From Lamellibrachia satsuma (lineage: Eukaryota; Annelida; Polychaeta; Sabellida; Siboglinidae): a DNA stretch of 64,000 nucleotides. The number at the start of each line of letters is the position of its first letter. Within the stretch, counting starts at the first letter, position 1. The stretch is from contig BSQZ01000037.1 of the NCBI GenBank assembly GCA_033239005.1, positions 3,018,501 to 3,082,500 on the forward strand, written 5' to 3'. A model generated the notes under the pieces. That model was given only the letters and a program-made list of their open reading frames with translations, had not been told where the DNA came from and made no database searches. Both the position numbers and the translations under genes were made by a program. Shown in pieces: positions 43,822 through 54,535 of this stretch.

Positions 43822-46800
43822 TAAAGCAAATGCGACCAATTATGCACTAAATGTGTGCCAGTATAATTATGAATATATGTGCTGTTCTAGATTGCGAACA
43901 AATGCGTTATATTAGTATTAGGAATAACTTGTTATGAATAATAGATTTTATACGTTTATATAGTTATACATATTTATATAGATATTATATTAACATTTTT
44001 ACATTGGATATTTTATACTGTTTTATTGAAAGCATATTTCCATGAAAGAAATTTATAGCGATGTATATAAACTAGTAAAGCAAATTGTCAAACTTTTATA
44101 ATAGTGTTGTGTTTATTTAACCAGGCATCCTGTTTGTTTGAGATGACATAACTAATCATACTAATTAATGTAAGCATGTTGTGCTTTTCCTTTTTTTCAT
44201 TTGATATCAGTTCACACTAGTTGTAAATACGTTTGCTTAGCACAACTTGACAAGTATACGTACATTTAAATGTTACGTGGTGGTTACTTTCATCATTAAA
44301 ATGTGTGTTTATTGTTGTATATTTTGTTATGTATATTATTTGTACATGCAGGTATGTGAGCAATTCTCAAAAGGTCGTCACAAAAGTGTTACACACTAGT
44401 AACATTTCAAGAGTTTGTTTTCATTAGTTTTTCTCGGTTTGGGTGTGTACTTCCACCAGTACGCTACATGAATGTAATGATGACAAGGTGGTTGTTCAAG
44501 GCAGTATAGAGTTATTAGGGATTTTGTGTTTCTTGAATGCATGGAGCTTTATTAGCTGCGTTATCAAATTATCAGTCACACTTTGTCTTAGTAACGTTGC
44601 CACCAGGGCATAAACTTCCATTTACTTTTCTAACTGTCCTTTTTTGTACAACTTTTTTATGTTGAACAAATACAAATGCAAACATTGTTGAGCTTTTTAT
44701 GTTTTTGTTGAAAAAACAGTGCTTTTTATATGGATTGTTCAATGGTGCATAGGATTTCACGTTACTAAGGCAAACAACGAGTAACGTTACGAGTAACGTT
44801 TTCAAAAATAAATTAAAAATAATCTGTTGCACACGGCAGTGCAGACATTATGTCGATGCTTCACACTTTGGTAGAGCAATGTATTGACAACAAGATCCAA
44901 CCAACATGAGAAAGGCTAGCCTAACTTGTTTTCACTGCAAGCTTACAACACCTGGGTCCTTCGCGTGTTACGTTTTTGAAGGCCCAACCCGATGTTTTTG
45001 GTTGTTAAATCTCACAGGCAAACAACACAGGCAACATCAACGAGATATCTGATGTTATCTCTTTATTATGTTCACAATCATTCAATCAGAACCATTCCAA
45101 AACTGTATTCGTTCCCATTCCAAAGTTATAACATAACAACAACTTTAGAGAATTGTTCGTATGCGTATGTATGTATGTATGTATGTATGTATGCATGTAT
45201 TTATGTATGCATGCATGCATGTATGTATGAACGTTCGTTCGTACGTACGCACGTACGTACTACGCACACACATAAGCACGCACGCATGCATGCATGCATG
45301 TACGTGCACGTACATACTGTTTCGTTACTGTGTACTGTCTCTTTTACGTCTCTTGTACTGTCGATAAGAATGTGGTGCGTCGCACGTCCGTACCGCATTG
45401 TGCATCATTGCTTGGATAGCAAATCACAACGCTGTTACATTTTCGAGCTTCTAGTGACTTTCAACGAGCTCGTAAACATTTAAACCAACACGTTTTCATT
45501 GTTCACTTAACTATGTTGATTACTGAGATGTTTGATGTAAAGCATTATAGTAGCAAGGACTCTTATCAAATAATATACTGTCGTACCTAAGCCAATTATT
45601 TATATCATTGTGTACTTTTACTGTAGGCTTCAACTCGATGACGTTTTATTGTAATTCGTCTCGTTGGTACGTCTGACTCATATTGTTAATCCCACCGAAG
45701 TTTATATTGTTCGGAACACAGGAATTGTCTGTAGCAATGCCATCGATCTATACATGATCAGACTCGTCGGCTGCCCCACCACAAAGGCTACGTTCATACT
45801 GCTTTCGCAAATACATTACCAATACGCCTTAGTGATTGCATGCGTCACTAATGTGATTGTCCTACTACCGAGCGTCACGCCTAGCTGATTCCGGCAAGAA
45901 TAGTTCTCGCCACGCCTGGCTGATTATGCATCGTATGACGAATCGAACAGCGTTACCAGGACGCTCTGCTCGTGACAATAACCGGCGTTATTTTGCACAG
46001 CCATGTACTGCCCGCACAGTGCGCGATCCGACAGGTAAGATTGTTTGTTCCTTCCGGTTGTCAACCAACGACTAATGTTTGCTATTCGCATCCCAAGAGA
46101 CTAACCATAGATTTAGCAGATTTAATATGAAAATACGAAATTTGTCGACAAAAACAACACGAGCAACATGTCACAAGGTGTCCATTCCTATGACAAGATA
46201 TCGATTGATTCGCCATGTTGTGACATGCTACTGTTGAATGTTCACCACAGCCAGATAAATCCGGTCACACATTTTGCCATCAATTACACAATAAACGTAT
46301 TAACACAATTCATGGCAATTAATGAAACAACAAACCCATCTGTGAAGGGGGATATTTACTATTAAGCCCAGGCGACATTTTGGGGACAAGAAAGTATGTT
46401 TCTAATTATGTGCCATAGCATATCATCGTATTAGAACGAAGCGATTCAAACAAAAATAAACGATAGAGAAATTATGAGAAAACTCGAATCGCATTATAGC
46501 AATGTGAACCGATGACATTAGACGTGGGAGCGTTTGATATATTTGGTAGAACTGGTGCGTGTACCGGGTACGTGCATGCATGTGCAACAACTAGCATACC
46601 ATTAGGCCCTATTGTCTGGCGAGCTTGCGTGTGAATATGTTTGTACATGTACACGAACCACCATTGGTGCTATTCAGTTATGGGGAACTGATCGTGCTTA
46701 GTCCACAAAGGCTATGACCAATGAAAGGGGAATGTTTGCTGAGCGCCGTACGCGACGGACATACACCGGCTTTGTTTAATCCCACAATAAAGCACGGGGA

Positions 46801-47000
46801 TTTGTTCTGAGCAGGGAACGCGCATAAAATGAAAGGAAATGCCCAATCTGACCCATGACACTGTTGAGCCGATTGTTCTTGACAATCCTCATTATGCTAA
46901 TGTGCAGCAGTATGTCGTTGCTGTACTGGTTACCGTTACGTTGAACTGCATTTTACAGATACCAGTTCGTGCGGCGGTTTAACTGGAATTCCGTAGCGCC
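43822..47000. other. Intergenic region between the two PAH genes
   Basis: AT-rich DNA with an (ATGT)n/(ATGC)n tract at 45160-45320. No exon was identified. TTTTACAG|ATACC near 46960 might be a 5' UTR acceptor for the gene at 47001. Confidence 0.45.
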
Positions 47001-47732
47001 ATGAACAAACAGAGGAGGCCCGAGAGGGATTCTGTTGCCCCGTCAGATGGCTCCACAAAATTCACACCCACCACAAAGGGCAGTCTGACAGGAAGCGAAA
47101 GTGCGGTGAGCTACGTACGGTACGTCCGCAAACGATTCGCCGACCAACCGGAAGTGTTCGCTACGTTTTCACGGTTACTCAGCGATATCTCACAACAGGG
47201 CGTCGATAAATTCGACATTGTCAGTGACGTTGCCTACCTGTTCGCCAATCACCGGGACATGTTGAATGTATTCCTCCGTTGTTTCGTGCCCGAAGTCTCG
47301 TCGGCTGACACAAACGGACAGGTTCTCGTGCTGCACATGAACAACCAGAAGTCGGTGCGCGTGCGATTCAACCAGCGCGAGGACGAATTCGAGTCGGCCC
47401 TTTTCGCCGCGAACGATGTGACGACAAACCGGAAGTCCGACGCCTGCGGCTACATCCGGCACATCCAGACTGTATGTGATAGCGACACATACCGGCAGTT
47501 TATGCTGATCGTCCAGAGTTACTGCGCGCACCAGACAAGCGACGTCGATACGATCCACCGAATCGTCATTCTCTTCGGGAAGCATCCGGAGCTGGTGGTC
47601 GGATTCCAAAGGTTCCTGCCGGAAGGGTGCACGCTCATACAGCGCGACAAGTTCCTGTACGTGCTCAAGTACCCGGATCACGACAAACACAGAAGCTTGT
47701 ATTTCATGACCGATGATAATTTTGAACATTGA
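47001..47732 (+). CDS. Double-PAH-domain protein 2, single coding exon
   Basis: An uninterrupted frame of 243 residues starts MNKQRRPERDSV (basic, nuclear-signal-like) and ends DDNFEH. PAH1: SYVRYVRKRFADQPEVFATF, DKFDIVSDVAYLFANHRDML and LRCFVPEV. PAH2: GYIRHIQTVCDSDTYRQFML, VDTIHRIVILFGKHPELVVG and FQRFLPEGC. It aligns along its full length with the three-exon paralogue at 40881-43053, including LSDI at the exon 1/2 junction and the C-terminal YxxMxDxxF signature. It has no introns where the paralogue has two, so retroposition or intron loss is likely. The frame is fully open, so it is probably functional. No Sin3 HDAC-binding region. Shortly after the stop, a tandem-duplicated 45-bp segment repeats the gene's last bases (47715-47815). 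Confidence 0.82.
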   Translation: MNKQRRPERDSVAPSDGSTKFTPTTKGSLTGSESAVSYVRYVRKRFADQPEVFATFSRLLSDISQQGVDKFDIVSDVAYLFANHRDMLNVFLRCFVPEVSSADTNGQVLVLHMNNQKSVRVRFNQREDEFESALFAANDVTTNRKSDACGYIRHIQTVCDSDTYRQFMLIVQSYCAHQTSDVDTIHRIVILFGKHPELVVGFQRFLPEGCTLIQRDKFLYVLKYPDHDKHRSLYFMTDDNFEH

Positions 47733-48291
47733 CATTTACAAGACACCAGTTTACAGCGACTCTGTAATTTTGAGCATTGACTTTTACAGGGCATCAGTTA
47801 ACAGTGACTCGATAATTAAGAACATGTACGTTGCTGCTGTTTTGGTGGAGATTGGGTGTACATTGTGTATGCTAGAAACATCTAGATATTTACATGTTAT
47901 TTAAGAATACATTCTTATTAAATTTGCAGAAGACTACACGGGTTTACTACCCATCCGTCAATTTTATTATTCGTTCAATATATTATATTATTATTATTTT
48001 TTGTGTGTATAATATGTATAGAATAGCTTGGGGCATAACGCCCAGTTTTTTGGGACATCGCCTACTGGAAAGAATACTTTTGGTATATCTGTTGTATGTT
48101 CAATTGATTATCTGGTACATTATGTGTGTTAATATTTTTAATGTACATTGTCTCTGAAAAAAGTTGTAATCATTTTAGCGGAGGTCCTGCATATAGGCGT
48201 TATGCAAAACGCTCACCTCTGGGCGTTTTACCCCAATAAAATGTCGGTGTCACTAGTTAATTTTTCGGCTAAATTGTGGATATGTATCTGT

Positions 48292-48323
<32 letters not shown>

Positions 48324-48685
48324 TTATTATTAATGTTACTCCTTTGCCATTGTCTTTGATCTTGGACGGCTATACTACTTTAATAATGAATGGAGAGTCC
48401 ACTGCTAAAATGAAACTAATCAAACATAATCTGTACAGTTCTAATATTTCATATTTATGTGGTATGACTGCAGAAATGTTACTTTGTAAAATCAACCCAT
48501 GTAGACACTTTTATAATTCAGAACTTTATTAAAACTATTCTCATCAACTCTCGACGGTTAACAACTCGTTAATTCGCAATTACGGCAAACATAAAATCTT
48601 CCACCCTCGTCGACCAGTTGCGATCATTGGGGATATACATGGCACAGAATGTAACGTTCGTCGGATCTGCTGCCTAACCACTAGT

Positions 48686-49215
48686 TCACTCACTATCAGA
48701 CTCGCAATTGTGGCAAACATAAAATCTGCCACCCTCGGTACAGTTATGATGCGACCTGTGGTGACAGATCTGACACTGGATCCACCTTTCGCCGGATCTG
48801 CTGCTTCTGAATGGCTCGCCGCAAACAAGGCATGGCCACTCGTCGTCGTCTTCAGAAGCAACGGTAGTGAACCATGTTTCGTCACAGTTCCATATGCATG
48901 TAGGGACAAACCCACCATTCACAAGCAACTTCCTGTACTGTCCAAAGAACATTCCCACATCTTATTTATTAAACCCTTTCATACGTGCAATGCTAGATGC
49001 GGTTTTCTGATGGTGAGCGTCGTATGCCGGCGAAGGCCCTTGCCCAGTCTACACCGGCCAGACCACTGGCACTGGTAGCATCGAATGGGTGTGCAATGTT
49101 CATGCGGACGACAAGATCAAAGGCTAAACGACGCAAGTCAATCATCGTTATGCAGTACATGGAAGATTCCATCTCTTTCACGTGCTTAACAAGTTCAGCC
49201 TCGAATAGTGGTGAG
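48686..49215 (-). pseudogene. Pogo-like transposase remnant with C-terminal PHD-like finger
   Basis: From 49215 downward the CENP-B-type helix-turn-helix is readable (SPLFEAELVKHVKEMES, LRRLAFDLVVRM, GVDWARAF). After a frameshift come SIARMKGFNK and YRKLL, then CIWNCDETWFTTV containing the first catalytic Asp. The sequence then skips the remaining DDE core and ends with a Cys/His finger: CLVCGEPF, WIQCQICHHRSHHNC and FYVCHNC. Such PHD-like tails occur in a subgroup of invertebrate pogo/Tigger transposases. The N-terminal part is cut off by the LTR at 49216. A second, decayed copy of the finger follows at about 48560-48665. Confidence 0.78.
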
Positions 49216-49435
49216 TGTAGTATATTGTGCTTTATACGACTGAACAAGAACACACGTGTTGTCGGTAATACAACTCAACAGGAAGTGCTTTATTCATAAA
49301 TGGTAAAAGTTGTATATAAATAATAAACCACAGGGGTTTAAAGTACTGTATATACTAGACTGTTTATTGGTATCTGACCGGAGTCTTGACGATCCGACAA
49401 CTACTGGTAACACGGTCGTGCCTCATCTGAGTCGT

Positions 49436-52110
49436 TTATGTATCAACCGGTTCTGGTGGGGCTGCTGGCACTTCTCTCACGTGTGGAGCACCAACGCTTG
49501 TTGCAGTCAGCAACTGGTCTGCTGGAACGAACAACACAGGTAGCTCATTCGTTTTGCTGAGGTGTCCTCTATTCCTGCGCAGCTGTCCGTGCTGGCTCTG
49601 GACCAGGTACGAGCGAGGCTGGACGTGTGTAGTCTCGGTGGTGCCTTGCATAGTGGCTTCTTCAAGATGCAAGGTTTATGGTCAGTTTGCACACTAACTG
49701 CAGACTTGCCGTAGACGTATTTGTGGAATTTGCTTGTGCAACGCATATTGCCAACATCTCCTTTTCGATTTGAGCGTAGTTTTGTTCAGCTCTTGTCATA
49801 GCGCGAGATGCATACGCAACTGGTTTTCCTCTCTGCATCAGGCATGCGCCCAGGCCTGACTGCGAAGCATCGGCTTGAATGGTGACTGGCTGCTTGACAT
49901 CAAAGAAGGCAAGCACTGGTTTGTTGGTGAGGACAGCCTTCAGATTTTCTATTGCCTTGTCGTGCTTTGGATGCCAGGCCCATTCCTCGTCTTTCTTGAG
50001 CAGCTCTCTCAGTGGCTCGGTGATTGCTGACTCATTGCGAATGTACTGTGCAAAATACATGATCATGCCCAACAGGCGCTGGAGTGAGGTGACGTCGGTT
50101 GGCTTGGGCATGTTGACGATTGCCTCGGTCTTCTTGGGATCTGGTTTCAGGCCATCTGATGATACGAAATTAACCATGTACTCGACCTCACTGATCTTGA
50201 ATTGAATCTTGTCACTGCTGAACTTGACTCCCTTGTCACGTGCTCGTGCTAACACTCTGTGTAGAATGCTGTCATGATCCTGGACATCTGCCGCCGCAAT
50301 GATCAGGTCGTCGGCTACGACGTGGACACCGTGGACGTCGCCAAATGTATCCTCATTTCTCTTCTGCATTATCTCACTGGCCGATGAGATCCCGAAGGGC
50401 ATCCGTAGGAAGCGTTTTCAGCCCCACGGTGTGTTGAATGTGCAGAGGTATGACGACTCCTCGCTAAGCTTTACGTGCCAATAGCCATCCTTCATGTCGA
50501 CCACTGTGAATACCTGCTTTCCAGAGAGCTGTGCTTGCACATCAGACGGCGTTGTTATGGCGTGCCGCTCTCGCTTGATAGCAGCGTTCAGTGGTCGCGG
50601 ATCCAAACATAGCCTGAGGGCGCCAGATTTCTTCTCTACTATGACCAGGTTATTAACCCACTCGGTCGGACTGTCGACATCCGCAATGATGTACTGAACC
50701 TTCAGTCGATCAAGCGCTTCTTTGAGTTTGGGCTGAATAGCATACGGAATTTTCCGTGGTGGCTGGATCACTTCTTGTGCGTCTGGGTTGAGCTCCATGT
50801 GATACACTTTGTCATACTCTCCAACTCCAGTGAACACATCCTGGTATTCATGTATCATGCGGTCTTTAGCCAGAGAGGGAGTTTACATTGGCTGGTTCAT
50901 GATAACATTCAAGTCATCGCAAGCCTTGTGACTCAGTATTGGAACATCAGCACTGTCTGTGACATAGAATAGAAGTCGTTCTGAGTCTCCCTTTGCAGTG
51001 GTGCAGTCTAGCGTGACTGTACCTAGTGGGATTACCTGATGCTCTCCGAATGCACACAGTAGAGTCTTGGTTTTCTCCAGTTTGACTGACTTCATTCGAT
51101 TGAACACTGTTACTGGTAGCACATTTGCCTCGGCGTTAGTATCAAGCTTGAACTGTATATTGTGGCTTTGTACATTCAATACTGCTTGCCATTTCTGCTC
51201 GGTCTTTGTGGGGTGTTTGTTGTCAGTCACTGTACCCACAAAGAGAAAGTCACTTCCACCATCATGATCATCAGTGTCATCTGTCTCTAGTTGGTAGATT
51301 TTCTTCCTGAACCCGCCTCCTTTGCACACCTTTGCAAAGTGGTTCCGTCCTTTGCATTTCGAACAGGTTGCACCATATGCAGGGCATTTGCGTGGCGGAT
51401 GCTGACTGCCACAATACCCACAGTTACGGCCTTGATAGAACTGCGTGTGGTGCTTGTGAGACACAGTGCTGGCCTCTGCTGGGTTTTTCCCCGTCTGTGT
51501 GACTTTCCTGTATCCTTCTTGCTAAGAATGTTCACTTCGTGTCTCTGTTGACTTTCACCTTCCATCAATTTCATTTGGACTTTGCTGGCCTCTGCTGCGT
51601 GACAGATGTCAAATGCTTTTGCTAGATTCAAATCACTTTCAAAGTCTCTCTTTGACACGTATGACTGCCACACCAAACACAATTCTGTCTCTCATATTGC
51701 TTTGTTTCTGGTCTTCATATTCGTAACTGGATAGCAGTATCTTCAGTACATTTACCCACTGATCAATGGGCTCCCCTTCACGCTGATCTCGCTGCCCGAA
51801 TTTGTACCTCTCAAACACCTCATTTTTTCTAGGTTCGCAATAGTCTCTGAATTTCTTGAGCACATGCTCCCAGTTGGAGTCTTTGTCGTCATCGGTGTTT
51901 GCAAAAACAAACTTTGTATATATGTCCTGTGTTTCGGGGCCTGCACAGTGCAGTAGTATGGCTACCTGTGTTTTGGCTGTATTCTTGCTGAGCTCAGCTG
52001 CTGCAAAGTAAACCCGGAATTGTTGCTCCCAGCGACGCCACTGCTCTGCCGTATTGCAGGTGGTGAACGATACAGTTGCTGGGGGTTTGAATGCTTCCAT
52101 TTGTGGGGTC
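49436..52110 (-). pseudogene. Gypsy-type gag-pol, broken and lacking integrase
   Basis: Gag: EQWRRWEQQFRVYFAA and ILLHCAGPETQDIY (52110-51640). After a frameshift come two zinc knuckles near 51420 (CGYCG and CSKCKGRNHFAKVC). The protease reads FKLDTNAEANVLP, where Asn replaces the Gly usual after Asp-Thr. RT 50858-50030 has FTVVDMKDGYWHV, PFGISSASE and the VADD catalytic pair. RNase H (about 49990-49740) has ADASQSGLGACL. The integrase domain that should follow is absent: reading passes to a pol C-terminal segment (RSYLVQSQHGQLRRNRGHL, 49672-49436). Stops or shifts near 51640, 51460, 50880 and 50410 disrupt the polyprotein. Confidence 0.83.
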
Positions 52111-52127
52111 TTTCCGTCCTGACACCA
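52110..52127 (-). other. Primer-binding site of the gypsy element
   Basis: Immediately inside the LTR end (TACTACA) the minus strand reads TGGTGTCAGGACGGAAAG. The TGGTGTCAG start is complementary to the 3' end of a tRNA-Leu type acceptor (TGACACCA), as in Mag-like gypsy elements. Confidence 0.65.
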
Positions 52128-53100
52128 TGTAGTATATTGTGCTTTATACGACTGAATAAGAATACACGTGGGCACGGACCACGGTTAGAATCCATCCGCC
52201 ATTACATACATAAAGAATCCCAAGGAAAAAATTCATTGTGCAGATAGGGTTTATTTGCGAGAGCAGAAATTGTGTGGATGAGTGAGTGGAAGTGATGTTT
52301 TTGTGCACAGTAGCATCTAAGCTTTGAAATGATGCCATTTGTCGGTAGATATACCAGTTGCGTAAGGACACAGTGGCTGTTAGGCAGGATGTACTCATAT
52401 TTTGGAAACCGGGGAATTTCATGGCAGAAATGCAGGGGCGTCATGCTTTGAAGCAATTTGTGCGAAAAGGAGGTATATCATTTTCACGAATTTTACACAC
52501 CAGGTGTCTTAGTGGGTCTGTCATTTTCTGTGAATTTAAAAAAAAATTGTAGGATAAATTTTCAATGTAGGCGCAAGAACGTTATAATGGTCGTGCTTTA
52601 TTCATAAATGGTAACAGTTGCATCCGTTATATATAATTTTTGGTAGTGTACAAAGTCCTACTTTGGTAAGGACAATTGTTATAATTACAAAGCAACATTT
52701 TTAATATGAACAGCTTACCGCGAGTTTTACTTCTGCGGCAATCTCCGATGCGTCAGATACGAATGTCGATGTGTAGCTTCATTTGGCCAGCTCGAAATTG
52801 TAATTTTCGAGCCGTGTAACTAGATAGGGGGTGGGCTTATGCCCCAAAACTGGGCGTTATGCCCCAACCTACTCTATACAAGTTTACATTAGCTTGATTT
52901 TCGCATAATATTAATATGAAGATTGTCGCCTTTAAATTGGCATACACTATGAATCACGACTGGGCCGCAAAGTCGGAGTTCAAATAACATACCGGGTCCA
53001 GTCCGTACCTTAGGCTTCGAAAAGGGGACTCGGGAAATACATCAGAAGACGGGCCTGTAGCTGCGCACAAAGCGCAATAACTCTCCACTTCCACGAATTA

Positions 53101-54044
53101 AATTTATCAAGATTTAAGATTTAAAAAGATTGCCATCCCAAACAACAAGTTCCAGATGGCAAGTAGACAAGGAAGCCATTGGCTTATCGAGAGTCCAACA
53201 ATGTTATCATCTATGTATAGCCCACCCAAATATCTATCAATTCTGTTTTTAAACATATTCACACTACTAGCATTAACACAATCATTCGACAGTTTGTTCC
53301 ATTCATTTATCACGCTCTTTAAGAATAAGTACTACCTCATGTCCAACCTACACTGTTCCTTAACCAATGCTTCTTTGTGTCCTCTGGTTTTATTGCCTTC
53401 TTTAAGTTTGAAGAACATATTCCTATCAATATCCTCAAAACCATTCACTATTTTAAACACTTCTATTTGGTTTCCTCTTAGTCTCTTAGTCTCCTGGTCT
53501 GTAGTGTTGTCAAACCACAATTGGCTTTCATAACTAAGGTCTCTCAATTCTGGAATCATTTTTGTTGCTCTTCTTTGCATTCTTTTTAGCTTGTCTATGT
53601 CCTTCTTACGATATGACCTCCATGCTTGTATACAATATTCCAAATGCGTTCTAACTATTGTACAATGCACAAATAGCTGTTTCTCCTAATATGTGATAAT
53701 TCTCCTAATCTCATAATTTGATTTCCTTTTGAAGCAGCAATCCCACATTGCTCTGAAACTTTCAAGTCAGCACTAAAAGTGATTCCTAAGTCCTTTTCTT
53801 GTGTGGTTCTACCTAGTACAGCATCCCCCATTTTATATTCTTCGTCCATGTTTCCATGTCCTACGTGTATGAATTTACAATTCCCAAAATTCCCATTTAC
53901 CATTTTTCTGACCATTTAACTAATTTATCTAGATCATCCTCTAAACTTTGTTTATCTTTAGCATTTGTAAACTTTCTGAATACTTTTGTGTCATTTGCAA
54001 ATTTCAGTACTTTGCTAGATATGTCACCTTCCAAATAATTTCAT
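53101..54044 (-). pseudogene. CR1-like element A4, truncated and decayed
   Basis: The minus strand has the post-catalytic RT region: HVGHGNMDEEYKMGDAVLGR, KVSEQCGIAASKGNQI, LEYCIQAWRSYRKKDI, MIPELRDLSYES and INEWNKLSNDCVNASS. The 3' UTR ends in TTAAATCTTGATAAAT-like tail repeats near 53101. Frameshifts lie at about 53660-53690 and 53320. The 5' end is cut at the (TA)n tract at 54045. Closest to A2 among the copies here. Confidence 0.87.
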
Positions 54045-54169
<125 letters not shown>

Positions 54170-54179
54170 TATTAAAACT

Positions 54180-54535
54180 GTATAGCCTCATGGCTTGAGT
54201 GTAAGGTAAGATTTTCCCGTATGCTATCCAGAACCCTAGTGTATGTGGGAAGAGCCATCGCCTCCCACATAGAGTAGGACAGCTCACGGGAAGATCTTAC
54301 CTCAGATTACTCTTCCCGTGAGCTTTCCTACTCTGTGTGGGAAGAGCCAGCGCCTCATGGCTTGACTGTGAGGTAAGATCTTCCCGTGTGCTGTCCAGAA
54401 CCCTAATGTATGTGGGAAAAGCCAGCGCCTCGTGGCATGACTCTGAGGTAAGATCTTCATTTGTGCTGTCCACACCCCTAATGTATGTAGCAAGAGCCAG
54501 TGACTCGTGGCGTGACTGTGATGTAATAAATGACG
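54180..54535. repeat. Approx. 90-bp minisatellite with internal inverted repeat
   Basis: About four copies built on GAGCCAGCGCCTCATGGCTT, GAGGTAAGATCTTCCCGTG and CCCTAATGTATGTGG. The first part forms an inverted repeat: TCCCACATAGAGTAGGACAG (54268) pairs with CTTTCCTACTCTGTGTGGGA (ending about 54343). Confidence 0.85.

Larger units (their letters stand above)
49216..52625 (-). mobile_element. Ty3/gypsy-type LTR retrotransposon, defective, nested in pogo
   Basis: The minus-strand order is LTR, primer-binding site, gag, zinc knuckles, protease, RT, RNase H, a short pol end and LTR. Both LTR 3' ends share TGTAGTATATTGTGCTTTAT (plus-strand view) at 49216 and 52128. A second shared LTR block, GTGCTTTATTCATAAATGGT, lies at 49283 and 52592. 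The right-hand LTR therefore carries about 420 bp of extra sequence (52168-52590). No env frame is present and integrase is missing. Inactive. Confidence 0.83.
48026..52869 (-). mobile_element. Pogo-like DNA transposon with PHD-tailed transposase, carrying a nested gypsy element
   Basis: TIRs begin GCTTGGGGCATAACGCCCAG (left, after TA at 48024-48025) and, on the other strand, GGTTGGGGCATAACGCCCAG (right, before TA at 52870-52871). The TA target duplication is the signature of the Tc1/mariner/pogo superfamily. Subterminal copies of the GGCGTTATGC/GGGCGTTTTACCCC words lie at 48195-48235. The transposase reads on the minus strand. Without the nested LTR element the transposon would be only about 1.2-1.5 kb, shorter than an intact pogo, so it is internally deleted. 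Confidence 0.85.

Noticed and set aside
45160..45483. Met/Tyr/Cys/Val-rich frames over the (ATGT)n tract
   Set aside because: Microsatellite translation in several frames and on both strands.
47190..47735. 181-codon minus-strand frame
   Set aside because: Antisense to the double-PAH gene; no family motif.
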